In this document: positions 1 to 7,737 of the stretch, piece after piece
Numbering within the stretch: position 1 is the stretch's first letter
Layout: the number at the start of each line of letters is the position of its first letter
Assembly: GCA_025936205.1 (NCBI GenBank)
Contig: JAICTU010000035.1
Location: 1 to 30,046, forward strand
Reading direction: 5' to 3'
Source: Polyangiaceae bacterium
Lineage (GTDB): Bacteria > Myxococcota > Polyangia > Polyangiales > Polyangiaceae
DNA: 30,046 nt
Notes under the pieces: generated by a model
Told to the model about the DNA's origin: nothing
Seen by the model: only the letters and a program-made list of their open reading frames with translations
Databases searched by the model: none
Program-made: the position numbers and the translations under genes

Positions 1-22
1 CGCTCTCGACAGGGCCCGATTC

Positions 23-835
23 CTATTGAAAGCTTGCCAGCCCGAACTGCTCCCAGCGTTGGCTGATCATTCGATAGCCCTGGTTCGGATCGCTTTCGTC
101 CAGCACCCAACCGGTATCGCTCTCGTAGCGCAGCGCCTCGCGTTCGGACCACTCCCAGGACTCGCTGGAAGCGTGATCAAACTCGGAAGAGGTCTCTCCG
201 TATTCGTACGAGTCGCTCAGCTCATCCCCGAACGAGCCGTTGGCGCCGGCGCCGTTGTCAGGCGGAGTCACGAAGGTGGCTGGCGGCGCGTTGTCGACGA
301 CGGGAGGCGAGTAAGCGGGGCGCTCGCGATGGGCCACTTCGCCCGTATGGGGCACCACGCGCATCCATTCTGCGCCGCCGCCCGCCGCCGGGCTGTTGCG
401 GGGAAAGTCGACCCGCCCGGAGCGCATGATGCGCAGGAAGCGGCCGTCGCGAGCGCGCAGACCCATCTCGACGTGGGCGGTCGATGCTGGTTTACCCACC
501 CGGCAGAACCACTGCCGATCCGTGCGGTGCACGTCTTGATCGAAGTAGCTGTGAGCGTTGTTGCCGTCAAAGATTCGGTCGCTGGTATCGTAGATGCGCA
601 GCGTGAGAGTGGCGTCCGATCCGACGTTCCCGAATTGCTTGCGCGCGGCTTCCAGGGTCTCGTCCCTCAGCTCCCAGTAGGTGAAGAGCATCATGGGATC
701 GACGGCGACCGAGGTGACCCGATCCCGGTTGTAGCCCCAGGGGATCTGGCGCGGCAGCGCGGAGGAGGGACGGACCGAGAGATCGGAGTCCAGTGTGAGG
801 GCGTCCACGGAACGGGTGCTGTATTCGGTGACCAT
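23..835 (-). CDS. DUF4912 domain protein
   Basis: This 270-residue protein carries a DUF4912 domain at about residues 33-170. It shows the family's opening pattern of a Gly-Tyr element, a DRV segment, a DPMMLFTYWE stretch, then an RIYD strand and a late RSGRVDFPR segment. The rest is an acidic, low-complexity C-terminus rich in Ser, Glu and Tyr. The biochemical role of DUF4912 is not established; in myxobacteria such genes are often near glycan-metabolism genes (recalled, not checked). No signal peptide or membrane segment is visible, so it is probably cytoplasmic. The ATG at 835 has a GGAG element 5 bases upstream. It is transcribed away from the sugar nucleotidyltransferase gene, with a long non-coding region between them. 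The opposite frame is also open but has no family features. Confidence 0.85.
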   Translation of the reverse strand: MVTEYSTRSVDALTLDSDLSVRPSSALPRQIPWGYNRDRVTSVAVDPMMLFTYWELRDETLEAARKQFGNVGSDATLTLRIYDTSDRIFDGNNAHSYFDQDVHRTDRQWFCRVGKPASTAHVEMGLRARDGRFLRIMRSGRVDFPRNSPAAGGGAEWMRVVPHTGEVAHRERPAYSPPVVDNAPPATFVTPPDNGAGANGSFGDELSDSYEYGETSSEFDHASSESWEWSEREALRYESDTGWVLDESDPNQGYRMISQRWEQFGLASFQ

Positions 836-1426
836 GTTCTCCGCTAGGAAGTTGTCCGCTTGGAAATGGGGGCCGCCAGAGAGAGTAGAGGGAAGTGCTC
901 CGCTCGAAACTTCGAGTCCAGACTCGCCTGAACCACAGGGGCGTACATTGGCACATCCCGCGGGCTCCCCGCATCACGAATCCGGGCCGACACAACGAGA
1001 GAGACGTCTGCCCTGAGCAGCTGTCACCCGACCGAAACACTCCAGCGTCCCCCCCGAATCGCTCCGCTTCTGCCGCACTTCGGGGCGGGGGCGCAAGTGC
1101 TCGCGACGCACTGACAAAACAATCGTGAGTCAGCCATAAAGAGTGCTCAGGGGGATGCCGCTAACCCTAGGGCTTGGCGCAGGCATGCGAGCTCGTCGAC
1201 GCTGCGGAGAGCGCATGTGTTTCGCGACCTTGCGGCGTGAGGAAGCGCGCCTCGCGTGGCGATCGTGTCGTGGCAATTCGGCGCTGGGGCAATCCGCGGC
1301 AAGCACGCGGATGGCGTCCGCGAGCGCGCCCGCGCGAGCACTCGAGACGCTAGCCTCGCCAAGCAGCGTCGGGCGGGGACGCAGCGAGTTGGCAACTTTT
1401 GGGTGAGTGAACTGGGAAGATCGAGA
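836..1426. other. 590 bp intergenic region between divergent genes
   Basis: No convincing gene is present. Open frames here are short, Arg/Ala/Ser-rich and lack ribosome binding sites. The region must hold the promoters for both the DUF4912 gene (leftward) and the nucleotidyltransferase gene (rightward), but I could not pick out a confident -35/-10 pair. The only small symmetric element I noted is an 8-bp palindrome, CCCTAGGG, at 1165-1172, which is not enough to call an operator. Confidence 0.5.
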
Positions 1427-2359
1427 ATGAAGCGAAGACCACTCTGGGCGATCGTATTGGCTGGTGGAGAAGGCTCGCGGCTCGCGGAAACGAGCCGGCG
1501 CATGTACGGCAGCTGTCTGCCCAAGCAGTTCTTGAGTTTTGGGCGTCCGCGCACGTTCCTGCAGGTGACGCTCGATCGACTGCAAGAGCTGATTCCGCCC
1601 GAGCGCACGGTGGTCGTGGTCGCGTCGCAGTACGAGACGGTCGCTCGCGAGCAGTTGATGGAGTACCGCGGCGTGGAGATCGTCGCGCAGCCGCGCAATC
1701 TGGGCACGGGCCCCGGCGTGCTGTTGCCGCTCATGCACGTGCTCTCGCGCGATCCGCGCGCGGATGTGGCCCTCGTACCCTCGGATCACGACTTTCGCGC
1801 CCCCGGGCGCATGCTGGAGGCGCTGGTGCGGGCCCAGCGAGCGGCGCGGCACTATCAGGGGATGGTACTGCTCGGCGCGGCCGCCGAACATGCCGCGAGT
1901 GACCTCGGGTGGATCGTACCGCAGCGGATCCTGCAGCGCTCTGCCGTCGGGTTGATCGCGGAGTTCGTGGAGAAGCCCGCTCCGCCGCTGGCGGCACGCT
2001 TGTTCGCGCAGGGGGCGCTCTGGAACACGATGCTGTCGGTGACTCCGGCGGCGGCGCTCTGGACGCTGGCGCGTCGGCAGCTGCCGATCATCGCGGATCG
2101 CTTCGCGCACTACGCCGAGGCGGTAGGTACTCCCAGGGCTCCGCTGCGGCTGGCAGAGACGTATCGAGACTTGCCCAGCGCCGATTTCAGCCGCGATCTG
2201 GTCTCCGGCTCATCCGGGCTCTGGGTCACGCCGATGCAGGGTGCGGGTTGGAGCGATTGCGGCACTCCCGAGCGCCTGGAGGCGGCCTTCGGGGACTCTG
2301 GCGTCATCAAGACGGGCCTGGCCCGCGGCGCTGAAGAATCGGTCGCGCGGGCCGTTTGA
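1427..2359 (+). CDS. mannose-1-phosphate guanylyltransferase-like NTP transferase
   Basis: This 310-residue protein is a nucleotidyltransferase-fold enzyme expected to make a nucleotide sugar, most likely GDP-mannose from mannose-1-phosphate and GTP. The N-terminus has the nucleotide-binding signature LAGGEGSRL (residues 10-18) followed by a PKQF element. Further on are a PSDH motif at the metal/nucleotide site, an FVEKP sugar-binding motif and a GALWN segment, all typical of the ManC/GMP family. It lacks the C-terminal phosphomannose isomerase domain of bifunctional ManC, so it is the short single-domain form. The frame stays open upstream to 1256, but the ATG at 1427 is chosen because GGGAAG lies 7 bases before it and homology begins there. 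The product is cytoplasmic and could feed polysaccharide or glycolipid synthesis. Substrate specificity (mannose versus another hexose phosphate) is not proven by the sequence. Confidence 0.85.
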   Translation: MKRRPLWAIVLAGGEGSRLAETSRRMYGSCLPKQFLSFGRPRTFLQVTLDRLQELIPPERTVVVVASQYETVAREQLMEYRGVEIVAQPRNLGTGPGVLLPLMHVLSRDPRADVALVPSDHDFRAPGRMLEALVRAQRAARHYQGMVLLGAAAEHAASDLGWIVPQRILQRSAVGLIAEFVEKPAPPLAARLFAQGALWNTMLSVTPAAALWTLARRQLPIIADRFAHYAEAVGTPRAPLRLAETYRDLPSADFSRDLVSGSSGLWVTPMQGAGWSDCGTPERLEAAFGDSGVIKTGLARGAEESVARAV

Positions 2360-2363
2360 GCCG

Positions 2364-2388
2364 AGCGCCTCGCGTGCGGCGAGGCGCT
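2364..2388. terminator. bidirectional hairpin terminator
   Basis: A perfect 10-bp stem (AGCGCCTCGC paired with GCGAGGCGCT) with a 5-base loop lies between the stop codon of the nucleotidyltransferase gene and the stop codon of the convergent scpB. A weak T-rich stretch follows on the plus strand. Its position between convergent genes fits a shared terminator. Confidence 0.75.
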
Positions 2389-2396
2389 GTCTCTGC

Positions 2397-3902
2397 TCAC
2401 TCGTCGTCGTCTTCGTCTTCGTCGTCCTCGTCCGCGTCGTCTTCGTCCACGTCGTCTTCGTCCACGTCGTCCTCGTCCGCGTCGTCTTCGTCCACGTCGT
2501 CTTCGTCCACGTCGTCTTCGTCCACGTCGTCTTCGTCATCCTCGTCGAGGTCGTCGTCATCGAGGTCGTCGTCTTCGTCCGCGTCTTCCTCTTCGTCCTC
2601 GTCGGCCTGCCCCGCCTCGAGGGTGTCACTCTCCAACGAAGGCTCTCCGTCGGCGCTTTCGCCAGCGAGCGCTGCCTCCGAGTCGCCCTCGGACGCGACC
2701 GACTCACCCTCGCCGGCGGCTGCCGCCACTTCGGCTTCTTCGCTGGCGCGCGGCTCGCGCATCGGCTCCCCCTCCGTCGGCGATCCCTCCGCGGCGGAGG
2801 CGGCGTCCGAAGCCATCGCACCGCTCGCGGCCTCGGCGACAGCCTCGGCGGTCGGCAGCTCATCCGGCGCCTCTTCGCCGGTTTCCTCCGCAAATTTGCG
2901 CTTCGATTCCTCGCTCAGCTCGGTGTACTCGCGCAGCGTCGGCAGTTCGCCGAGCGAGCGCAAATTGAGCAGCTCCAGGAAATCATTGGTGGTTCCATAC
3001 AGCATGGGCCGGCCCGGCTCGTCCTTCTTACCCAGCGTCTTCAACAAGTCTCGCTCCAGTAGACCCTTCAGCACCTGCCCCGAGTCTACGCCACGGATAT
3101 CATCCACCTCTGGCTTCGTCACCGGTTGACGATAGGCGACGATCGCTAACGTCTCCAGCTGGGCGCGAGACAGACGCACCGGACGCAGCGAGAGGAACTT
3201 CTGGATCTGCGGCGCATAGCGGGGCGAGGAGCGGAGCACGTAGCCGCCCGCTACCTCTTCAATATTGATGCCGCGCGGGGCGTAGTTCCGCATCAGGCGC
3301 TCCACCAGCTCGCGCGCCCGCGGCCGATCGATGCCTGCGGAGCGCGCGAGATCCTTCAGCGGGAGCGGCTTCTGGCTCGTGAACAGCAGCGCCTCGATCA
3401 ACCCGGAGAGAAAGATCTCCATGTCATCGGGTTCATCGCGGTCGATCGAGACGACGTTGGATGACACGCGCGTGTCTTCGTTCGTCTCGAAGGCGTCGGA
3501 CAGCGCGCTGTCACGCTCGGGATCTCGTGTCTCCGCGAGCTCGGGTTCCTCGTCCACGCTCGCCAGCATGTCGATGCTCAGGCCGTCGAGCTCTTCGTCC
3601 CCAGAAAGAGCACTTTCCGGCGCCTTCTCTGGTTGGCTCTCGCCATGCCTGCTCGGCTCGACGTGGGAATCGACCGGCTCGGCTGCCTCGACCGCCTCGG
3701 GGGCATCGGCTGGAGCAACATCCGCAAGGCTCTCGGGCGGGGCCTCGGCGTTCAGTTCGATCTCCGGGCTGGCCGCCTCGGCACTGGCGTCGGCCTCCGG
3801 CACCTCGGGCGCGGGAGCCTCGACGACCACTGCCTTCTTGGAGCGCCGCAAGCTCGTGATTTCGCTGTGGAGGGGTTTCCTCCGGCCTTTGACTTTACTC
3901 AT
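2397..3902 (-). CDS. scpB: segregation and condensation protein B with acidic tails
   Basis: ScpB is the winged-helix kleisin-binding subunit of bacterial SMC condensin, acting in chromosome compaction and segregation with ScpA and SMC. The 501-residue product has three parts. The first is an acidic, Ala/Pro/Glu-rich N-terminal extension of about 165 residues. The second is the conserved tandem winged-helix core at about 165-335, including an IEALLFTSQKPL start, a GGYVLRSSP strand and the strongly conserved ETLAIVAYRQPVTKPEV helix with a downstream RG.DS element. The third is a C-terminal tail ending in almost pure Asp/Glu with VDEDD repeats. Usual ScpB is about 180-260 residues, so this protein is roughly twice normal length. 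The ATG at 3902 overlaps the end of scpA by 8 bases, implying translational coupling; an in-frame extension to 4058 is just the scpA shadow. Both tails are probably disordered. Confidence 0.93.
   Translation of the reverse strand: MSKVKGRRKPLHSEITSLRRSKKAVVVEAPAPEVPEADASAEAASPEIELNAEAPPESLADVAPADAPEAVEAAEPVDSHVEPSRHGESQPEKAPESALSGDEELDGLSIDMLASVDEEPELAETRDPERDSALSDAFETNEDTRVSSNVVSIDRDEPDDMEIFLSGLIEALLFTSQKPLPLKDLARSAGIDRPRARELVERLMRNYAPRGINIEEVAGGYVLRSSPRYAPQIQKFLSLRPVRLSRAQLETLAIVAYRQPVTKPEVDDIRGVDSGQVLKGLLERDLLKTLGKKDEPGRPMLYGTTNDFLELLNLRSLGELPTLREYTELSEESKRKFAEETGEEAPDELPTAEAVAEAASGAMASDAASAAEGSPTEGEPMREPRASEEAEVAAAAGEGESVASEGDSEAALAGESADGEPSLESDTLEAGQADEDEEEDADEDDDLDDDDLDEDDEDDVDEDDVDEDDVDEDDADEDDVDEDDVDEDDADEDDEDEDDDE
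2430..2534. repeat. seven-copy 15-bp tandem repeat inside scpB
   Basis: Seven consecutive 15-bp units of the form GTCC(A/G)CGTCGTC(T/C)TC run from 2430 to 2534. They differ only at the A/G base, which changes Val to Ala in the protein, and at one T/C base. On the minus strand each unit encodes Asp/Glu/Asp/Asp plus Val or Ala. Shorter, degenerate GTC/TTC triplets flank the array on both sides (about 2398-2600). The array keeps frame, so gain or loss of units by slippage would lengthen or shorten the ScpB tail by five residues. Confidence 0.95.
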
Positions 3903-5223
3903 ACTCCTCGAGGTCCCCTCGATCGGGGGGGTCGAGCTGAATGTCCGCGGGATGGGCCGTGAGATCGCTGGCAGCAGGATCGGCAGTAGTAGGATCGCTG
4001 GGGTCCGCGGGGGGGACGACGGCAGCGGCGTGCTCCGCGACGGCGGCAGCTGCGGCAAGGACTTCTTCGTCCGAGAGGGCTACGGTGACGGCTTCCTCGT
4101 CCGCGAGGGCGCCCTCGTCCGTAGGGGCACCCTGGTCCTCGAGGGCACCCTCGTCCGCAACGGCTTCTTCGTTCGCGACGCCGGCGGCAAGGGCTGTTTC
4201 GCCGGTGACGGCTTCCTCGTTCGAAAGTTCCGCGGTGACGGCTTCCTCGTCCTCGTCCGCCACGGCCGCATCCTCCCCAGCGGCGTCCGCGGACGCGCCG
4301 GCTTCCTCGTCCGCAACGGTGAGCTCGATGTAGATCGGCTCCATCGGCCCGTCCTGACGCAGCCGCGTGAGCCTCAAGCGTGTCATTTCGAGCAGGGCGA
4401 GAAACGTGATGATCAACTCCGCCCGGCTGGCGCGATCGACGAAGATCTCGTGAAAAACCAGACGCCGACACTCGCGCAAGCGGTCGCTGAGCTCGCTGAT
4501 CTTCTCGGAGAGCGAAAAGCGCTCAAAATCGATCTGGTGTTCCCGCGTGCGCTGAGTGCGCTCGAGGACGCTCTGAAAAGCATCCAGGAGCTTCATCATC
4601 TCGACTTGCTCGAGCGGAGCCTCACCACCGATGAACGCGTCGCTACTGCCGCGACCAAACACGTCTCTGCCAAGTATGCTGCGATCGCCCAGTTGCTCGG
4701 CGGCCAGCTTGTACTTCTGGTACTCGAGCAACCTCCGAACTAGCTCCGCGCGCGGATCGAGCGCGTCCTCTTCGCTGCCGTCTTCGCTCTCGTCGGCGGG
4801 CGAATTGGGCAGCAGCATCCGGCTCTTGATGTGGACCAGGGTGGCCGCCATCACGAGGTATTCGCTTGCCAGATCGATGTTCAGCTCTTCGAGAAGCTGG
4901 ATGTATTCGACGTACTTCTCGGTGATGAACGCGATCGGGATGTTCAGGATGTCGAGCTCGTGCTTCTGCACGAGGTGCAGAAGCAGGTCGAGCGGCCCCT
5001 CGAACATGGGCAGCCGGACCCGGTATTCCGCCGCTGCTTCGGCCGGGGCTCCCGCCGATTCCTGCGCCGCGCCCGCAGCCGGCCCGGAGGCACTGCCTGC
5101 GGGAACATCACGTGCAGAAGAGCGTTCAGGGTCGGGGGTCATACGCTCGAGCGCGGAGTCTTCGGCCTGCAAGCCTCGGCTCATACCGCGATTCTCGAGG
5201 CTCGTGTGCCTCGTTTTTTTCAT
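3895..5223 (-). CDS. scpA: segregation and condensation protein A with acidic extension
   Basis: ScpA is the kleisin that bridges the SMC heads and ScpB in bacterial condensin. In this 442-residue protein the conserved N-terminal domain is at about 68-150 (FEGPLDLLLHLVQKHELDI, then EYLVMAATLVHIKSRMLLP). The linker follows, and the C-terminal winged-helix domain is near 255-300 (SRAELIITFLALLEMTRL). Typical ScpA is about 250-280 residues. Here there is an extra N-terminal stretch of about 65 residues and a C-terminal tail of about 135 residues built of degenerate DEEAV/DEGAL-type acidic repeats, so the DNA at about 4080-4320 is itself repetitive (GGCTTCCTCGTCCG-like). The last codons overlap the scpB start by 8 bases. 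The ATG at 5223 is used because no longer homologous frame exists; a methionine at about residue 14 is a possible alternative. The gene diverges from the secreted-protein gene at 5304. Confidence 0.93.
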   Translation of the reverse strand: MKKTRHTSLENRGMSRGLQAEDSALERMTPDPERSSARDVPAGSASGPAAGAAQESAGAPAEAAAEYRVRLPMFEGPLDLLLHLVQKHELDILNIPIAFITEKYVEYIQLLEELNIDLASEYLVMAATLVHIKSRMLLPNSPADESEDGSEEDALDPRAELVRRLLEYQKYKLAAEQLGDRSILGRDVFGRGSSDAFIGGEAPLEQVEMMKLLDAFQSVLERTQRTREHQIDFERFSLSEKISELSDRLRECRRLVFHEIFVDRASRAELIITFLALLEMTRLRLTRLRQDGPMEPIYIELTVADEEAGASADAAGEDAAVADEDEEAVTAELSNEEAVTGETALAAGVANEEAVADEGALEDQGAPTDEGALADEEAVTVALSDEEVLAAAAAVAEHAAAVVPPADPSDPTTADPAASDLTAHPADIQLDPPDRGDLEEYE

Positions 5224-5303
5224 CGTAGCGGGCTGACCGGCTGCGCGGCACCGCGCCCTCGCGCTATATGCCGAACTCGATTCGCGATGCTAGATTCGCA
5301 GCT

Positions 5304-6080
5304 ATGGCCGGTCCGTTGACGTCGCGCGTTTCGCTGCTCTGCGTCGCGGTCGCGCTCACGGGGACTGCCGGAGCGCAGGAGCCGCCAGCGGTGCCGGTAG
5401 AACCCGCCGAGAGCTCGCCCGCGCCCCGCTCCGTGCCCGCAGGGCAGGGGGGCTCCCTGGCCGGGCGCGATCGCGAATTCGCGCGTCCCTACGGCGCAGT
5501 CGAGTTCGGAATCGGCATTCTAGCGCTACCGGACGCGCGCGTCTGCGGTGAGGCCGGCTGCGATCGTGGAGATGTGAGCCTGGAGGTTGACGCATGGCCG
5601 CTCTTTCGCGCGAGCCCGAGCTTTGCGGTAGGCGCCGGGCTCACCCTCGCACTTACACCGACGCAGGATGTACCTCAGGGGGATCAGCTGTTCCCGCGCG
5701 AGCATTCGCGGCGCTACTTCCAGGCGGAAGGCATCGGGCGCTACTACTTACTGCACGGGCGGGGCCTGGAGGCGTGGACGGGGCTGTCGGCGGGGCTGGT
5801 CGTAGTCAGCGATAACTTTCGCACCAAGGGCGGCAGTGAAGACGTCACTTTGATCGGCTCCGACAGCGCCAACATCGCAACCGAGGGCTTGTCGCTGGGC
5901 CTGGCGGCGGGGGTCACGTTCGGCCTCAGCGAAACGCTCCAGATCGGAGGCACCCTGCGTGTCGCCAATTGGTTCCTACCTTCGAGCCACGAGCGGATTT
6001 CTTTCGGCGAGGAAGCGTCTCTCGCCGATCGCGTGACCATGATCAACGCCGCGATCGTCGTCGCCTATCACGCGCGCTGA
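5304..6080 (+). CDS. secreted probable outer-membrane beta-barrel protein
   Basis: The 258-residue product begins with a good Sec signal peptide (residues 1 to about 25, cleavage probably after AGA). A short Pro/Ala/Glu-rich linker follows, then alternating polar/hydrophobic strands with Gly- and aromatic-rich turns, for example EFGIGILAL, FAVGAGLTLAL, GLSLGLAAGVTFGL and QIGGTLRVANWF. This pattern fits a small outer-membrane beta-barrel of about 8 strands. Two cysteines (VCGEAGC) lie in an early loop. It ends in AYHAR rather than the aromatic residue usual for BAM substrates. No specific family is recognised. The in-frame ATG at 5268 would put a charged stretch before the signal peptide, so 5304 is preferred. 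It converges with the sctT-like gene, 16 bp separating their ends. Confidence 0.65.
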   Translation: MAGPLTSRVSLLCVAVALTGTAGAQEPPAVPVEPAESSPAPRSVPAGQGGSLAGRDREFARPYGAVEFGIGILALPDARVCGEAGCDRGDVSLEVDAWPLFRASPSFAVGAGLTLALTPTQDVPQGDQLFPREHSRRYFQAEGIGRYYLLHGRGLEAWTGLSAGLVVVSDNFRTKGGSEDVTLIGSDSANIATEGLSLGLAAGVTFGLSETLQIGGTLRVANWFLPSSHERISFGEEASLADRVTMINAAIVVAYHAR

Positions 6081-6096
6081 ATGGCTCGGGCGCGGA

Positions 6097-6858
6097 TCAG
6101 ACGCGCAGCGCAGAGCTCATCCAGAGCGCGAGCCCTTCGACCAGTCGATCCAGCAGCAGTGCCACGATGGCCAGCACCGACAGCGCGCGCAGCGGTGCGA
6201 ACAGGGGAAGCCAAAGCCCCGATCGAGTCGCGCGGCTGGCGAGCGCGTGCAACACCTCGAGGAAGAGCAACACCACCAGCAGAGGCGCGGCAATCAACAC
6301 CGCCAGCTGCACCCCCGCCAGTAGCCTGCGCACCAGATCCGCGAGCAAGCTCGCCGGCACCGGCACGGGAGACGCCAGCGCCTGTGCCAGCCGCGCTGGG
6401 CCTCCAAACTCGAGAAAGGCGATGCTGGCGGCCAGCGAGAGCAGGATCCCGAGCGGCCCGGAGGGCGTGTCCACGACGGGGAAATCGGCCGGCTCGGGGC
6501 CGCCCCGCAGCTCGTCCATCAGATTGCCCGCCATCGTCGCGCCCCAGATCGTCGCCGCCGCGCTGACGGCGACGGGCAGACCGCACAGCAATTCTTGCAG
6601 CGCCGCGTAGATCCAGGGCTGCTCCAGTGGCGGCAAGGGGCTTGCCAACGTGGGCAGCGTCGCGCCGGCGAGCACGAAGGCAAACAAGAGTTGAGCCGGA
6701 AAAGGCAAGGCCCGAAGGCCGAAGGCCGGCACCAAGAGCACGCTCGGCACGAGCCTCAGTGCCCCGCGGAGCCAGCTTTCGGCGTCCAGACCTGCATGCG
6801 CCAGCTCCACCAGCCAGGGAGCGAGCCACTCGGGCGCATTCTCGACACTGGCTGGCAT
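6097..6858 (-). CDS. sctT: SctT/FliR-family type III secretion export apparatus protein
   Basis: The 253-residue product is a polytopic inner-membrane protein with about six hydrophobic segments. It resembles SctT (YscT/SpaR/HrcT), the FliR-like subunit of the type III secretion export gate that packs with SctR and SctS. Supporting features are the early ELLCGLPVAVSAAATIWGATMAGNLMDELRG segment (a helix followed by a conserved amphipathic loop with D and R) and the late LAVLIAAPLLVVLLFLEVLHALASR helix with the following PLFAPLRAL stretch; both match the family layout. Length fits the family (about 260 aa). No other type III gene is in the window, so it appears to be an orphan or detached component. 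Starts at 6885 and 6930 are also in frame, but both would overlap the start of the divergent hydratase gene; 6858 leaves 25 bp between them. FliR of a flagellar system is an alternative name. Confidence 0.7.
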   Translation of the reverse strand: MPASVENAPEWLAPWLVELAHAGLDAESWLRGALRLVPSVLLVPAFGLRALPFPAQLLFAFVLAGATLPTLASPLPPLEQPWIYAALQELLCGLPVAVSAAATIWGATMAGNLMDELRGGPEPADFPVVDTPSGPLGILLSLAASIAFLEFGGPARLAQALASPVPVPASLLADLVRRLLAGVQLAVLIAAPLLVVLLFLEVLHALASRATRSGLWLPLFAPLRALSVLAIVALLLDRLVEGLALWMSSALRV

Positions 6859-6883
6859 GCAGCGCGTGATAGCTTGCGCCGGC

Positions 6884-7726
6884 ATGACCCTCAACCCCCA
6901 AGCAGTGGGCCTGGAGAGCAGCGAGTCCACGCTGCGCTTCGACTGGAAGACCCTGGCGCTCTATGCGCTCGGCATTGGCGCGAAGCGAAGTGAGCTCGAC
7001 TATTTGTACGAGGCGCGCGGCCCGAAGGTGTTTCCGACGTTTGCCGTGGTGCCGGGCTACCCGGTCCTGTTCGATTTGCTCGGACGCTCGGGGGGCAGCC
7101 TGCTGCAGGTGGTACACGCCACGCAGTCAGTGCGCGTGCTGAGCCCATTGCCGCGCGCCGGCGAGCTCAGCACCCGCGGCAAGATCGTCGCCCTGTACGA
7201 CATGAAGAAGTTCGCGCAGATGGTGTTCGAGACTCGGACCAGCTGCGAAGGACGACCGGTCTTCGAGACCGAATGGAGCATGTTCTTCCTTGGTGAGGGC
7301 GGATTCGGTGGTCCGCGCCCGCCCAAGAGCCCCGTGCCCAAGATCCCGAGCGGCGCGCAGCCCGTGTTCGAGGTGGAGGAGCTGGTGCCGGCCGAACAGG
7401 CCTTGCTCTATCGATTGTCCGGCGACTTCAATCCGCTGCACGCGGATCCTGCCTTTGCGGCGCAGGTGGGTTTTCCCGAGGGGCCGATCCTGCACGGTCT
7501 CGCCACGTACGGCTACTGTGCCCGCGCCTTGATTCAGTCCGAGCTCGCTGGAGATGCGACGCGGCTACGAGCGTTTCACGCGCAGTTTCGCAAGCCGATC
7601 TGGCCCGGCGAGAGGTTGCGGACGGAAGGCTTTTTGGTCGATGGTGCCTATGTGTTGCGGGCACGCGCGGAAGATCGTGAGGATCCTGTGGCGCTGTGTG
7701 CTGCGGAGATCGTCCCACCGCAGTGA
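6884..7726 (+). CDS. MaoC-type (R)-enoyl-CoA hydratase 2
   Basis: This 280-residue protein has the double hot-dog layout of hydratase 2 enzymes, as in the C-terminal part of eukaryotic multifunctional enzyme type 2. An N-terminal non-catalytic hot-dog lies at about 20-135 and a C-terminal catalytic MaoC domain at about 160-278. The hydratase 2 motif is intact: LSGDFNPLHADP (Asp181, Asn183, His186), then GFPEGPILHGLATYG. The enzyme is expected to hydrate trans-2-enoyl-CoA to (R)-3-hydroxyacyl-CoA, in fatty-acid breakdown or supply of (R)-3-hydroxyacyl precursors. The ATG at 6884 is preferred; an in-frame ATG at 6857 would overlap the sctT start. The gene stands alone: divergent from sctT and convergent with the anti-sigma-like gene, whose end lies 11 bp away. 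Confidence 0.9.
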   Translation: MTLNPQAVGLESSESTLRFDWKTLALYALGIGAKRSELDYLYEARGPKVFPTFAVVPGYPVLFDLLGRSGGSLLQVVHATQSVRVLSPLPRAGELSTRGKIVALYDMKKFAQMVFETRTSCEGRPVFETEWSMFFLGEGGFGGPRPPKSPVPKIPSGAQPVFEVEELVPAEQALLYRLSGDFNPLHADPAFAAQVGFPEGPILHGLATYGYCARALIQSELAGDATRLRAFHAQFRKPIWPGERLRTEGFLVDGAYVLRARAEDREDPVALCAAEIVPPQ

Positions 7727-7737
7727 CCTCAGCCCAA

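Noticed and set aside
26..847. Open frame of 273 codons on the plus strand
   Set aside because: It is the antisense shadow of the DUF4912 gene, which has clear family motifs; the plus frame has no ribosome binding site or domain.
1130..2110. Open frame of 326 codons on the minus strand
   Set aside because: Arg/His-rich composition and antisense to the nucleotidyltransferase with intact motifs; a high-GC shadow frame.
2430..2534. CRISPR-like regular repeat
   Set aside because: Units are directly adjacent 15-mers without spacers and lie in a coding frame; it is a minisatellite.
2356..3129. Poly-serine open frame on the plus strand
   Set aside because: The Ser runs arise from reading the scpB acidic repeat in antisense; no protein features.
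3331..4743. 470-codon plus-strand frame across scpA/scpB
   Set aside because: Spans two genes with unmistakable ScpA and ScpB cores on the other strand.
6068..7117. 349-codon minus-strand frame over the sctT and hydratase genes
   Set aside because: Arg/Ala-rich, overlaps two well supported genes in different frames and lacks hydrophobic pattern.
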